From the NCBI GenBank assembly GCA_023663205.1, contig JAMPHX010000009.1:1-25776 (forward strand): a stretch of DNA of 25,776 nucleotides, given 5' to 3'. How positions within the stretch are numbered: position 1 is the stretch's first letter; each line of letters opens with the position of its first letter. The stretch comes from Corallococcus sp. GTDB lineage: Bacteria > Bacillota > Clostridia > Christensenellales > CAG-314. This document shows, piece after piece, positions 1-7,038 of the stretch. The notes beneath the pieces were generated by a model, which did no database searches, was not told where the DNA came from, and saw nothing but the letters and a program-made list of their open reading frames with translations. The position numbers and the translations under genes were made by a program.

Positions 1-59
1 TTACGGCATTATAAACTTTTAAGTATTGTAATTTACAATTTATCGGGCAGATAGCAATA

Positions 60-97
60 AGCCGAAAGCAATTTAATATTTTCGCTCTCGGCTTTTA
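60..97 (+). terminator. Intrinsic terminator of an upstream plus-strand transcript
   Basis: AGCCGA (60-65) pairs with TCGGCT (88-93), with three further inner pairs after one mismatch, and is followed by TTTTAT. It probably ends a gene lying to the left of the window. The strand is judged from the T tract. Confidence 0.5.
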
Positions 98-280
98 TAG
101 TGTCCATAAAAATGTGTCAGTGTATAAATTATTGTTGTTTTCCGTTCAGTACGTTTGAGTATTGTCCGTGTATAGGCAATGCGTGCGCTAATAAAAAAGT
201 TGACGGGTTTTGTCGAGTATGCAAAAAATATGGCAATCAGTATGCGCACGCGTCAAACTAAGCAAAATCGGCGTAAATCG

Positions 281-308
281 TTGACATTATAATAAATTGA
301 TTTATAAT
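281..308 (+). promoter_or_regulatory. Consensus sigma-A promoter of the orphan RNA
   Basis: TTGACA (281-286) and TATAAT (303-308) are both perfect matches, separated by 16 bp. Transcription would start near 314-316, at the first base of the structured RNA that follows. No open reading frame lies between this promoter and the terminator at 382-404. Confidence 0.75.
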
Positions 309-314
309 AATAGC

Positions 315-412
315 GAAGTTGGCAGAACTGCGAAATTTATTCGATGTGTACAAACTCGTATGCGTAACCAACTTTACCATTAGACGGATTATTGAAATCC
401 GTCTTATTTTTT
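315..412 (+). ncRNA. Candidate small structured RNA, about 100 nt
   Basis: A closed transcription unit with no ORF: perfect promoter just upstream, perfect terminator at the end. The 5' end AAGTTGG (316-322) pairs exactly with CCAACTT (368-374), closing a domain of about 60 nt. Inside, 345-351 can pair with 358-364 (with wobbles), and CGAA (331-334) can pair with TTCG (340-343). The 9-bp terminator stem follows 7 nt after the closing stem. I do not recognise it as 6S, SRP, tmRNA or a riboswitch class I know. It could be a trans-acting sRNA or an orphan leader that ends before any gene. It is inferred from promoter, fold and terminator only; expression is not shown. Confidence 0.55.
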
Positions 413-416
413 ATAC
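382..416 (+). terminator. Intrinsic terminator of the orphan RNA
   Basis: AGACGGATT (382-390) and AATCCGTCT (396-404) form a perfect 9-bp stem with loop ATTGA, followed by TATTTTTTAT. It ends the transcript from the promoter at 281-308. Confidence 0.85.
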
Positions 417-568
417 TTTTTAATTGTTTCTTTAAGTGTAAAAGCGTAATATCAAATAAAGATAAAATTCAATTAGCCCAAGAATATTTAATCGGGCAGG
501 AGGAATATACTCTAAACAGTCGCATTTTGTTTTGAGCAGTGAAAAATTACAGTATATTATTGTACAAA

Positions 569-606
569 AACAGCCCGTCGGTCTTTGTTAAGACAGACGG
601 ACTGTT
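569..606 (-). terminator. Intrinsic terminator downstream of the Apt-like gene
   Basis: AACAG, CCGTC and TCTT (569-585) pair with AAGA, GACGG and CTGTT (590-606), interrupted by two small internal mismatches. Read on the minus strand the stem is followed by TTTTTG, so it ends the minus-strand transcript whose last gene stops at 745. Confidence 0.75.
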
Positions 607-744
607 GAGTTTGTATTGGCTATTATGTATACTTGTTTTCAATCGCCGTTTGCAGGTAATATGTGTACGAATTTTTGCATTGTATAATGCAAGATTGCAA
701 ACGTAATTGTCGGCGGGTACTACCGCTCGTATATATTGCAAAGT

Positions 745-1281
745 TTACAGCAAAGGAATGGAGGCAAGGTAACAGATATCGTCCCTGTCGGCGGCAGCGC
801 CTTCCGCAAGTACAAATGCCTTTTTGCAAATAATCCCGCCGCACATTTCCACAAGTTCTTCAAGTCCCTTCAAACTGTTGCCGGTAGAAACAACGTCGTC
901 GATTATGCCGACTTTTTTGCCGCTCAGAAGGTCTGCGTCGTGACGCGACAGGTACAGTTTTTGTTTTGCGCCGGTGGTTATGCTGGATTTGATTTTCACT
1001 TCCACGCCGTCCTGCATATACAGTTTCTTCGATTTGCGCGCTACGGCATAGTATTCGTGTCCCAGTTCTCGCGCAATGACGTGCGTAAGTTGCAGTCCTT
1101 TGCTTTCGGCGGTGAGAAGCACGTCGCAATCTTCTACAAATTTGGATAGTTCCTTCCCGCAATGTTCGGTCATTTCCACGTTTCCGTGCAAATTGAAAAA
1201 CGCAATATTTACTCCGCTGGGAAGAGGCAGTATAGGCAACTGCGCCGAGTAACCGTGCAAATTTATTTCAAGATATTTCAT
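745..1281 (-). CDS. Apt-like phosphoribosyltransferase family protein
   Basis: A 178-residue cytoplasmic type I phosphoribosyltransferase. The PRPP-binding signature is visible as IIDDVVSTGNS near residues 125-135: two acidic residues followed by the S-T-G loop. The N-terminal half (including LLTAESKGLQLTH and a YAVARKSKK stretch) and the C-terminal LAEG-A-RDDI segment fit the clostridial family usually labelled adenine phosphoribosyltransferase-like, which salvages a purine base with PRPP to give the nucleotide. The exact base is not certain; an Apt or Xpt paralogue is possible. The start ATG has an AAGGAG site 9 nt upstream (1291-1296). It lies 160 bp downstream of the isomerase-like gene on the same strand and may be cotranscribed with it; the terminator at 569-606 closes the unit. 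Confidence 0.8.
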   Translation of the reverse strand: MKYLEINLHGYSAQLPILPLPSGVNIAFFNLHGNVEMTEHCGKELSKFVEDCDVLLTAESKGLQLTHVIARELGHEYYAVARKSKKLYMQDGVEVKIKSSITTGAKQKLYLSRHDADLLSGKKVGIIDDVVSTGNSLKGLEELVEMCGGIICKKAFVLAEGAAADRDDICYLASIPLL

Positions 1282-1415
1282 TTTGCAAATCTCCTTATGT
1301 CGGCTTGTAAAGGTTCGCAGCCTTTGCCGACCAAAATATGTTTTATTCTATCACCGAATATCGGGTTTGTCAAATTACCGCTCGACGGAGGCTTTCTTCC
1401 GTGCCAAACGGCATT

Positions 1416-1431
1416 GCGTCAAACTTGACGC
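1416..1431 (-). other. Short hairpin between isomerase-like and Apt-like genes
   Basis: GCGTCA (1416-1421) and TGACGC (1426-1431) form a 6-bp hairpin 10 nt after the isomerase-like stop codon. No T tract follows on either strand, so it is more likely an RNA end or processing structure than a true terminator. Confidence 0.3.
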
Positions 1432-1441
1432 TATTGTCCGC

Positions 1442-2635
1442 TTATTTGCAATCGAGCAGGTACGATACCAAATTTTTGATTTCTTCCGTATGGTTCCCGT
1501 AGACGATTATGTGGTGATTGCCGCAGGGCGTTTCCAAAAGTTCGGTTACGGGAGTATCGAGTTGTACTTCTATCTGCGTACGGCACAAATTTTTGTCGTC
1601 AAGGTTACGTATTATTTTCCCGCCGCAAACAAAGTAGCGTTTGAGGTCGGCGGACATACGGAACACGGTAACATCGCATTGCTTCATTTCGCCCTTTACC
1701 GCAACGCCTATTCCGCTTTCGAAGTGCGTATCGAAGCGGTAACTTTCAAGCATATCGAAGGGTACGGTGCAGTGAGCAAACACAACCGTGTTGTTTTCCG
1801 TATTTATGCGCGACGGGTTTGCTTGGAATGAAGATTGCCCCGTTACGACTTTTACAATCAACATGGAAATCATTGCCGCAATGTCGCCTTCGCAAACTGC
1901 GACAAGATTTTTGGCGTTACACTCGGCAAGAGCAAGACATCCCGTTGCTTTAAGCGACGGCAACAGGTCAAAGCACCTCAGCGTGTAACCGTCGAGATTG
2001 TGTTGTTGTGCCGTTTCTTCCAACGCGCGGTAAATTGCAAGGGATTTTGCCGCATCGGATTTTGCAAGACTCGCGTATTTGTCGGGAATACTTGTTTCGG
2101 CAAAAAGTTGCACGGCGCGCCGTTCTATTTGTTCAAGCGGTATGTTTTCAAGAGTTATGCCGAGTTTTTCCTTAACTTCCGAGTAATCGGGTACCGAGGA
2201 AATAAGCCAATCGGACGGCACGCCCACAACGCCCAGTTTACAGTGTTGCAGTTTGTGCCGAGCATGGAATATCTTTGCCGCGCTTTTTATGCGGGAAGCA
2301 ATGTATTTTGCGCTTCCGTGCAGAACTTCGCCCCTTATTCCGCGGTTGTTAAGATAGGTGAGTATTTCCAGCGACGCAGCCAGACTGTTGTTGCTGCCGT
2401 TTGTCAATATGTAGTATGGAGGTTTAATTTTGTCAAAGTCCTTGATAAACAATCCTTCCGAACCGCCCGTCTGCACAAACAAAAGTTTTAGGTCGCAATC
2501 GTAGTCGTCAATTGTCGTCGGCGTCAATTTTCCGCCCAGTTCTGTTTCCACGGACTTTACAAATTCCGCAATTTCTTTATCGAATAAAGGCGAGTGTTGC
2601 AATCTCGATTTGAGCGGATAGTATTTGATATTCAT
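1442..2635 (-). CDS. FucI/AraA-like sugar isomerase family protein
   Basis: A 397-residue cytoplasmic protein of the L-fucose/L-arabinose isomerase-like group. The N-terminal half has alternating Rossmann-like strands including LLFVQTGGSEG near residue 52 and LGVVGVPSDWLISS near residue 135. The C-terminal half carries LTGCLALAECNAKN-like and VVFAHCTVPF segments and ends with an ETPCGNHHIIVYG stretch, where the family keeps its metal-binding histidines and acidic residues. It is shorter than classical FucI (about 590 residues) and closer to the 400-500-residue relatives. The substrate cannot be read from sequence, and no sugar kinase or aldolase lies next to it, so catabolic use is inference. 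ATG with GGAG 9-10 nt upstream. Confidence 0.7.
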   Translation of the reverse strand: MNIKYYPLKSRLQHSPLFDKEIAEFVKSVETELGGKLTPTTIDDYDCDLKLLFVQTGGSEGLFIKDFDKIKPPYYILTNGSNNSLAASLEILTYLNNRGIRGEVLHGSAKYIASRIKSAAKIFHARHKLQHCKLGVVGVPSDWLISSVPDYSEVKEKLGITLENIPLEQIERRAVQLFAETSIPDKYASLAKSDAAKSLAIYRALEETAQQHNLDGYTLRCFDLLPSLKATGCLALAECNAKNLVAVCEGDIAAMISMLIVKVVTGQSSFQANPSRINTENNTVVFAHCTVPFDMLESYRFDTHFESGIGVAVKGEMKQCDVTVFRMSADLKRYFVCGGKIIRNLDDKNLCRTQIEVQLDTPVTELLETPCGNHHIIVYGNHTEEIKNLVSYLLDCK

Positions 2636-2666
2636 GTTTTTCTCCGATATGTATTTATTTCAAATC

Positions 2667-2687
2667 ACCTAACGGACAGCGTTAGGT
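2667..2687 (-). promoter_or_regulatory. Inverted repeat in the isomerase-gene leader
   Basis: ACCTAACG (2667-2674) and CGTTAGGT (2680-2687) are perfect 8-bp arms around GACAG, 32 bp upstream of the isomerase-like start. No T tract follows on the minus strand. It could be a leader hairpin or an operator. Confidence 0.4.
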
Positions 2688-3222
2688 ATTTAATGTGGTT
2701 TCGCGCCGCAACGGAACAGTCGGCGGCTTTTTGAACGGCGATATTGCGATATCGCTTCGCTATGCCGCAAAGCAAATGCTTACCCGCATTTTGTACAAAC
2801 CGTTTTGGCGTAATAAGCAGACGGTCGTTTTGCGCCGTATCGGTATGTCAGACATCAAGCGTAGCGAATATATATCCAATATTAACATTTGCTTAGCAAA
2901 AAAGCAATAGGTTACGCAAAATCTTCTTGCCGATTTACAATAGGTTGAAAGAAAACAATTCTAATTTGGGTGTTGATAAGCGCACTTGCTTTGAGCATAA
3001 TAGTATCGGAGTCAAGTTTATTTAACGTCTCGGGCAATCGGCGCCCCTGACACGAAAATAGACTCTGGCTCAATTTTTTATTCCATTTTAGTTAAACCTA
3101 TTACGGAAATAACAGCAATGGCAAAGATAAAGTGCGAAACGCATACCCGCATAATGTTAAGTCGCAATTAAATCGGACAATCGGTAGTTTCGGTGTCACT
3201 CACCCGAACAAATATTTTGCAG
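2688..3222. other. Gene-free stretch before the LRR gene
   Basis: I see no convincing gene. A 71-codon plus-strand frame (2695-2910) has no ribosome binding site and no family resemblance. It contains a perfect 7-bp hairpin (2738-2744 with 2749-2755, loop TGCG) and the possible minus-strand promoter at 2879-2907. From 2910 to 3222 nothing is recognisable. Confidence 0.5.
2879..2907 (-). promoter_or_regulatory. Possible promoter with internal palindromic operator
   Basis: On the minus strand TTGCTT (2907-2902) and TAATAT (2884-2879) are separated by 17 bp, giving a start near 2872 and a 240-nt leader for the isomerase-like gene. The spacer contains the exact palindrome TTTGCTTAGCAAA (2888-2900), a plausible repressor site. 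Both elements deviate from consensus. Confidence 0.35.
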
Positions 3223-3251
3223 TTGACTTTTGGTGCGGTAAACTGTACAAT
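3223..3251 (+). promoter_or_regulatory. Promoter of the LRR lipoprotein gene
   Basis: TTGACT (3223-3228), a 17-bp spacer and TACAAT (3246-3251) make a good sigma-A promoter with a start near 3258. A GGGAG ribosome binding site (3272-3276) and ATG (3283) follow, which shows that translation was meant to begin at 3283 and not at the ATG at 3382. Confidence 0.7.
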
Positions 3252-3282
3252 AACCTCACACAAAATAATACGGGAGATAACT

Positions 3283-4566
3283 ATGAAAGCAAAAAAATCA
3301 ATATATATTGTACTTACGGCGTTGATATTGTGAATTATCGTATCGGGCATTGTTGCGTGTATGCCGCAGCATTAGCACACAATGTTGAAACACGCAGCAA
3401 AAGACCCTTCCTGTAAGGAAACGGAAAATATCGAATATTGGTATTGTTCGGATTGCGGCAAGTATTTTGCCGACGAACAGGGTAAAACGGAAATTTCCGA
3501 AACGCAAACGGTGCGTGACAAAACAAGCCACAAAGACGAAAACCGCGACTGTGTATGCGACGATTGTTCGGAGCAACTTCAACACGTCGAAACAGACGGG
3601 GTATGCACTGTGTGCGGCAAAACGATTGGGTATACCGAGGGTTTGAAGTTTTTGCTTAATCAAGACGGAGAATCCTACTATGTATGCGGAATAGAAGATA
3701 AAACTACTTCGGAAATAGTAATTCCCAAAGTTTATCAAGGCAAACCCGTCACACGTATAGGCGAAAGCGCGTTTGAAGGTTGCGACGTTTCGAGATTATC
3801 TATTCCGCAAAGCATAACCGGTATAGGAGCATCGGCATTCAAAAACTGCGGTTATCTTACTAAAATAATGTACAATGCCGCGGAATGTGCCGATTTGCAG
3901 GCAAACGATTATGTTTTTGCCGGTGCGGGAATCAAAGGCACGGGCATTACAATTACGATAGGCGCGGACGTACTCAAAATTCCCGACTATCTGTTTATGA
4001 TTGATGACCGTGCGGGCGAAGGCGCGCTGCACAATGTCGCAAGCATTGTATTCAAACAAAACAGCAAATGCACGACGGTGGGCAAATACGCATTTGTCTG
4101 CGGAAAGTTTGAAACCGTCAATATTCCCGCAAGCATAACAAGCATAGGCGAAGGTGTCTTTGTAAACTGTACTAATCTTGCAACGGTAACATTCGATAAA
4201 GACAGCAAATGCAAAACAATAGGTTTCGTGGCATTTTATCTGTGCGGTTCTTTGTCGGAGATAGTTATTCCGTCAAGCGTAACTGCCTTAGACCAAGGTG
4301 TGTTTGAATCTTGCGCAAAACTTCAAAGAGTTACTTTTGCGGGTGACAGTATGTGTTCGAGTATAGGCGACAGCGCGTTTTCAGGTTGTGTCGCGCTTGC
4401 GGAAATAGTGATACCGTCACGCGTCGAAACGGTAGGTACCAATGTGTTTTTCGGGTGTTCTCTCACAATCAAATGCGAAGCGGCAAGCAAACCGAGCGGT
4501 TGGAATGTCAACTGGAACCCCGATGAGTGCGCGGTGGTGTGGGGTTACAAACAAGAGACTTTGTAA
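3283..4566 (+). pseudogene. BspA-type leucine-rich-repeat lipoprotein, stop codons in signal peptide
   Basis: From ATG 3283 the frame encodes a lipoprotein signal: lysines at residues 2-5, a hydrophobic core and a lipobox IVAC with Cys at codon 26. It is interrupted by TGA at codon 17 (3331-3333) and TAG at codon 31 (3373-3375). The same frame then runs open for 394 codons from an internal ATG (3382) to TAA. The mature part starts with a cysteine-rich segment (YWYCSDCGKYF-type and CDDCSEQ / CTVCGKT motifs, residues about 45-115), then LRR_5 repeats with the pattern I-p-x-s-V-t-x-I-g-x-x-A-F-x-x-C. Such proteins are surface-exposed and bind host or matrix ligands. As written it cannot be secreted. 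Both stop codons are used normally elsewhere in the window, so recoding is unlikely. Either a recent pseudogene, or only the truncated cytoplasmic product is made. Confidence 0.75.
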
Positions 4567-4584
4567 TCGTTATTTTGATAATAT

Positions 4585-4618
4585 AATTGCCGAGAGCAGA
4601 TACGTGCTCTCGGCAATT
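4585..4618 (+). terminator. Terminator of the LRR gene
   Basis: A perfect 14-bp stem (4585-4598 with 4605-4618) with a 6-nt loop begins 18 bp after the LRR stop. The T-rich tail TTGTTATTAT follows on the plus strand. The A/T-rich left flank could also serve the opposing PPOX gene. Confidence 0.75.
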
Positions 4619-4823
4619 TGTTATTATGGGGTTTCTGCAAACGATTTTGTGCAAAGTTCCGACGGATTATGCGCAGTAATTGCTTGGCGCAACAATACAA
4701 TATAGATGTGCCGGCAGACGTCAATGTATATTTTCAAAATCTCTTTTGCGGCATTTATTTGTTGTCGCCGCTAAATTGAATTGAGTATTCGGCGCAATGA
4801 CGACAGGCAAATAGCCGTGCAAT

Positions 4824-5236
4824 TTATAAGTCAATCCAAGTTGTTTTTAAATCCTTGTAAACTCTGCATTTTTGCGCTGTAAATTTCAATATGCAGTAGT
4901 CGGGGTCGGTTTTGCCTTTTTTGTAAAACACAGTATCGCCCATACGCCAAATTTCGTCTTTGATGTTTTGGTCGGTCAATACCTGCATTGTCCCTACAAG
5001 CATAACTCCCGTGTAACTGAAACGCCCGCGTTTATAAAAATATATACACGCTTTTTCGTTGGCATTATACTGTGAAACTCTCATAGAAGAAGTGTTGGTG
5101 CTAAAATAAAAATTGCCGCCGTCAATCTTTCGCGGTGCAAGCATCGCTTTTGTATTAGGAAAACCGTTTTCGTCAACCGACGAAATTACAGCCGTTTTCT
5201 GTTTTGTTATAAAGTTGTAAAGTTTTCTTTTGTCAT
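4824..5236 (-). pseudogene. PPOX-family FMN-binding protein, frameshifted near its start
   Basis: Small pyridoxamine 5'-phosphate oxidase-like split-barrel protein (general stress/flavin-reductase type). The intact frame gives 106 residues from an internal ATG at 5144, with FSTNTSSMRVSQY and DPDYCILKFTA segments typical of the family. The frame stays open upstream and encodes TAVISSVDENGFPNTKA, the family's usual first strand, but has no start codon. An ATG with an AGGA site lies at 5236 in another frame (MTKE...). One extra A in the A4 run at 5223-5226 would join the two into a 137-residue protein of normal length. So it has a one-base deletion in a homopolymer, real or a sequencing error. 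It lies 65 bp downstream of the GNAT gene on the same strand. Confidence 0.7.
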
Positions 5237-5301
5237 TTGGGTTACCATTCCTGCAAATTGTAATTCGACATAATTCTAATCTAATATTTAACGGCTTGTT
5301 T

Positions 5302-5811
5302 CTAAAACGAATACTCCAAACCGTAACAGCGATTGTCTATTTCTTTTTGAAGGTAATCGTAACCGTTTTCGTTTACGATTTCAAATCCGCATTTTTTATG
5401 AGTATTGAGCGAAGCGGTATTGTTCTTTCCTACACAAACGCATATTTTGAAATGTCCTTTTGACTTCAATTCGTTTATCACCGAACTCAAAAGTTTAGTT
5501 GCATATCCTTTTTTGCGAAAGTTCGGCGAGGTTTCCAACGCTTCTAAGTAATAAAAATTATCCTTTATGTAATTTAATCTTAGCGCACTTACCCAATTGC
5601 CGTCCTTTTCCCATACATAATAACAGTTTGTTCCGTTTAAAAACTCGGTTTTTATGTAATTGCAAAAATCGTGTTCTACTTTTGTTACCGCTTCGACTTT
5701 GTCCGCGATTTCCGGATAAAAATAATCCGTGTTTTCCAAATTGCCCTCGGCATAAATTGCCATTAGTTTATTAGCGTCTAAGTCATCGGACTGAATAATC
5801 TTTATCATCAT
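5302..5811 (-). CDS. GNAT family N-acetyltransferase
   Basis: A 169-residue acetyl-CoA-dependent acyltransferase. Motif A is clear: ALETSPNFRKKGYATKLL (residues about 90-107) supplies the beta4 strand and the R/K-x-x-G-x-A/G pyrophosphate-binding loop; motif B follows as KNNTASLNTHKKCGF (about 128-142). The N-terminal part (DANKLMAIY...) resembles small-molecule or protein acetyltransferases of gut Firmicutes. The substrate is unknown. Two ATG codons are in tandem (5811 and 5808); the nearest GGAG is 10-14 nt upstream, so initiation is probably weak. It is followed on the same strand by the frameshifted PPOX gene. Confidence 0.8.
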   Translation of the reverse strand: MMIKIIQSDDLDANKLMAIYAEGNLENTDYFYPEIADKVEAVTKVEHDFCNYIKTEFLNGTNCYYVWEKDGNWVSALRLNYIKDNFYYLEALETSPNFRKKGYATKLLSSVINELKSKGHFKICVCVGKNNTASLNTHKKCGFEIVNENGYDYLQKEIDNRCYGLEYSF

Positions 5812-6150
5812 AGTGGTTTTGCTCCGCTAAACTATATTTATAATCGAGTCATAGTGTACCTATTCAAACCGCGTTGTGGCTGTTTTTTTTCGTTCAATGC
5901 TTTGCCTGCTACGTTCGACTTTACCGAAGTGCAGCCTCGGCTGCGTTGTTTTGCCTTGTACTGTATTGATTCAACAGATTGATTGTATCACAAACGCAAT
6001 TGATTTTCAACCATATAACTCCGTGAAAAAAAGGCTCAGTTGCGTGTACTTGATATAACGAGCGCGCCGCGTTTTCTGCGTGCAAGATTTACGCAGTTTC
6101 GGCAGTAAGTCTTTAATCGAATATGCACCGAATATTCATACATAATAAAA
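5812..6150. other. Gene-free stretch
   Basis: No supported gene on either strand. It holds a T8 run near 5883 and a short GCAGC/GCTGC hairpin near 5930, neither in a clear terminator setting. Confidence 0.5.
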
Positions 6151-6178
6151 AGGCAACAATTGAACTGTTATGTTGCCT
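6146..6178 (-). terminator. Second minus-strand terminator past tRNA-Ser(CGA)
   Basis: AGGCAACA (6151-6158) and TGTTGCCT (6171-6178) pair perfectly. Read on the minus strand the stem is followed by TTTTTATTATG. It lies beyond the tRNA-Ser(CGA) terminator and beyond the partial tRNA copy at 6264-6284, so it may once have ended a second tRNA or an inserted unit. Confidence 0.65.
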
Positions 6179-6263
6179 ATTTATTGGCGTTCGCAACTGC
6201 GTTGCTCGACTGAAAAGAAAAAATACGAACGCACTTTGACGTGTGTTCGTTCAATTTTCTAAT

Positions 6264-6284
6264 TGGCGGAGACGGTGGGATTCG
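6264..6284 (-). repeat. 21-bp copy of the 3' end of tRNA-Ser(CGA)
   Basis: Positions 6264-6284 repeat 6445-6465 exactly and in the same orientation. On the minus strand this is the last 21 nt of the tRNA, from the T loop through the acceptor stem and CCA. Identity stops abruptly in the T loop. This is the shape of an attachment-site duplication left by an element that integrates at tRNA 3' ends, or the stub of a second tRNA-Ser gene. Confidence 0.75.
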
Positions 6285-6384
6285 TCGGTCTGCGTAGCAG
6301 CGGGGAGGGAGCGTAGCGACCGATACATAATTCGGACTGTCCCTCTCGGGTTAAGACTGAGGCGACGAAGCATAAGGAAGCAAA

Positions 6385-6412
6385 GAAATAAGGAACGTGT
6401 TTTTACGTTCCT
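6385..6412 (-). terminator. Terminator of tRNA-Ser(CGA)
   Basis: AGGAACGT (6391-6398) and ACGTTCCT (6405-6412) form an 8-bp stem, with AAGCAA (6379-6384) and TTGCTT (6414-6419) able to extend it outside. On the minus strand the inner stem is followed by TTATTTCTTT. It lies 33 nt past the tRNA 3' end. Confidence 0.7.
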
Positions 6413-6444
6413 CTTGCTTTGCGACCCACAAGCAAGTCGCCGTA

Positions 6445-6538
6445 TGGCGGAGACGGTGGGATTCGAACCCACGGACCGGTTCGTCGCCGGTCAAACGATT
6501 TCGAGTCGTTCCCGTTATGACCGCTTCGATACGTCTCC
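6445..6538 (-). tRNA. tRNA-Ser (anticodon CGA), CCA encoded
   Basis: On the minus strand the gene begins GGAGACG, which pairs with CGTCTCC at the 3' end, followed by discriminator G and an encoded CCA. The anticodon stem AACGA/TCGTT encloses the loop CTCGAAA, so the anticodon is CGA and reads UCG. The long variable arm (ACCGGCGACGAACCGGT region) is typical of class II serine tRNAs. The T arm contains GTGGG-TTCGAAT-CCCAC. Total length is 94 nt including CCA. Confidence 0.97.
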
Positions 6539-6770
6539 GTATTATTAAATTGTTAAGCGGCAGCGATTTTATGCCGAAATTATTTTACGGTCGGCTTTCG
6601 CTGCGCTCGGCTGAGAACCGCTTTGAACCTTAACGGCACAAATACTGTTAGGTTTTTTGCGCAAATTGCAATAGTTGCGGCGTTTGCGGTTACGTGGCAG
6701 TTACCGCCACGAAATCTTTGTGCAAAACCCGCTAAGAGTTGCCGCTATCGGTTTGTTTTGTTCAAAACCG
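6539..6770 (-). ncRNA. Possible structured leader upstream of tRNA-Ser(CGA)
   Basis: Between the minus-strand promoter at 6777-6805 and the tRNA lie about 230 nt with no ORF. The predicted 5' end folds at once: CGGTTT pairs with AAACCG (6749-6754 with 6765-6770). A second hairpin GTGGC/GCCAC lies at 6694-6710. I see no minus-strand terminator before the tRNA. It may be a long tRNA precursor leader or a separate small RNA. Confidence 0.35.
6626..6658 (+). terminator. Orphan plus-strand terminator
   Basis: AACCT and AAC (6626-6634, one bulged T) pair with GTT and AGGTT (6647-6654), followed by a T6 run (6653-6658). There is no plus-strand gene upstream, so it either insulates the tRNA region or ends an unrecognised transcript. 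Confidence 0.5.
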
Positions 6771-6776
6771 AATACT

Positions 6777-6805
6777 ATAATACTATATTGCCGTGCAATT
6801 GTCAA
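6777..6805 (-). promoter_or_regulatory. Strong minus-strand promoter facing tRNA-Ser(CGA)
   Basis: On the minus strand TTGACA (6805-6800), a 17-bp spacer and TATTAT (6782-6777) match the sigma-A consensus closely. The start would be near 6770, about 230 nt before the tRNA. From 6806 to 7038 I see nothing else recognisable. Confidence 0.65.
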
Positions 6806-7038
6806 ATCTAAAACGACAAATAGTGTTGCGGCAATTTGGTATAAAAACATATTACGGCAAAGGAAAACGGGCGTAAATGGCAAATACCGTATGCTTTGCG
6901 TTAGATTGCCTGTTATGCGAGAGGCAAAACAATTGTGCGGTAGTGTACATTTATGCGGGTATTGTCTGCGGTAGGTTTAGACCGAAATTATCACAAAAGA
7001 TGATTGTACTCGGCACAAATATTTGCGCGGCACATTTG

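Noticed and set aside
2695..2910. 71-codon plus-strand frame
   Set aside because: No Shine-Dalgarno and no recognisable fold; it overlaps a likely minus-strand promoter and leader.
3331..3375. Genome-wide recoding of TGA or TAG
   Set aside because: ychF and the CPBP gene end with TGA; the GPH symporter, rlmH and the M18 gene end with TAG, all at the expected protein lengths.
3132..3416. 94-codon plus-strand frame over the LRR gene start
   Set aside because: It lies across the promoter and start of the LRR gene in another frame, has no ribosome binding site and no family resemblance.
6243..6548. Plus-strand frame ending in ...MAETVGFEPTDRFVAG...
   Set aside because: It is the antisense reading of tRNA-Ser(CGA), a well-known false protein in databases.
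6675..6974. 99-codon plus-strand frame between tRNA-Ser and the repressor
   Set aside because: No ribosome binding site, odd composition, and it overlaps the minus-strand promoter at 6777-6805.
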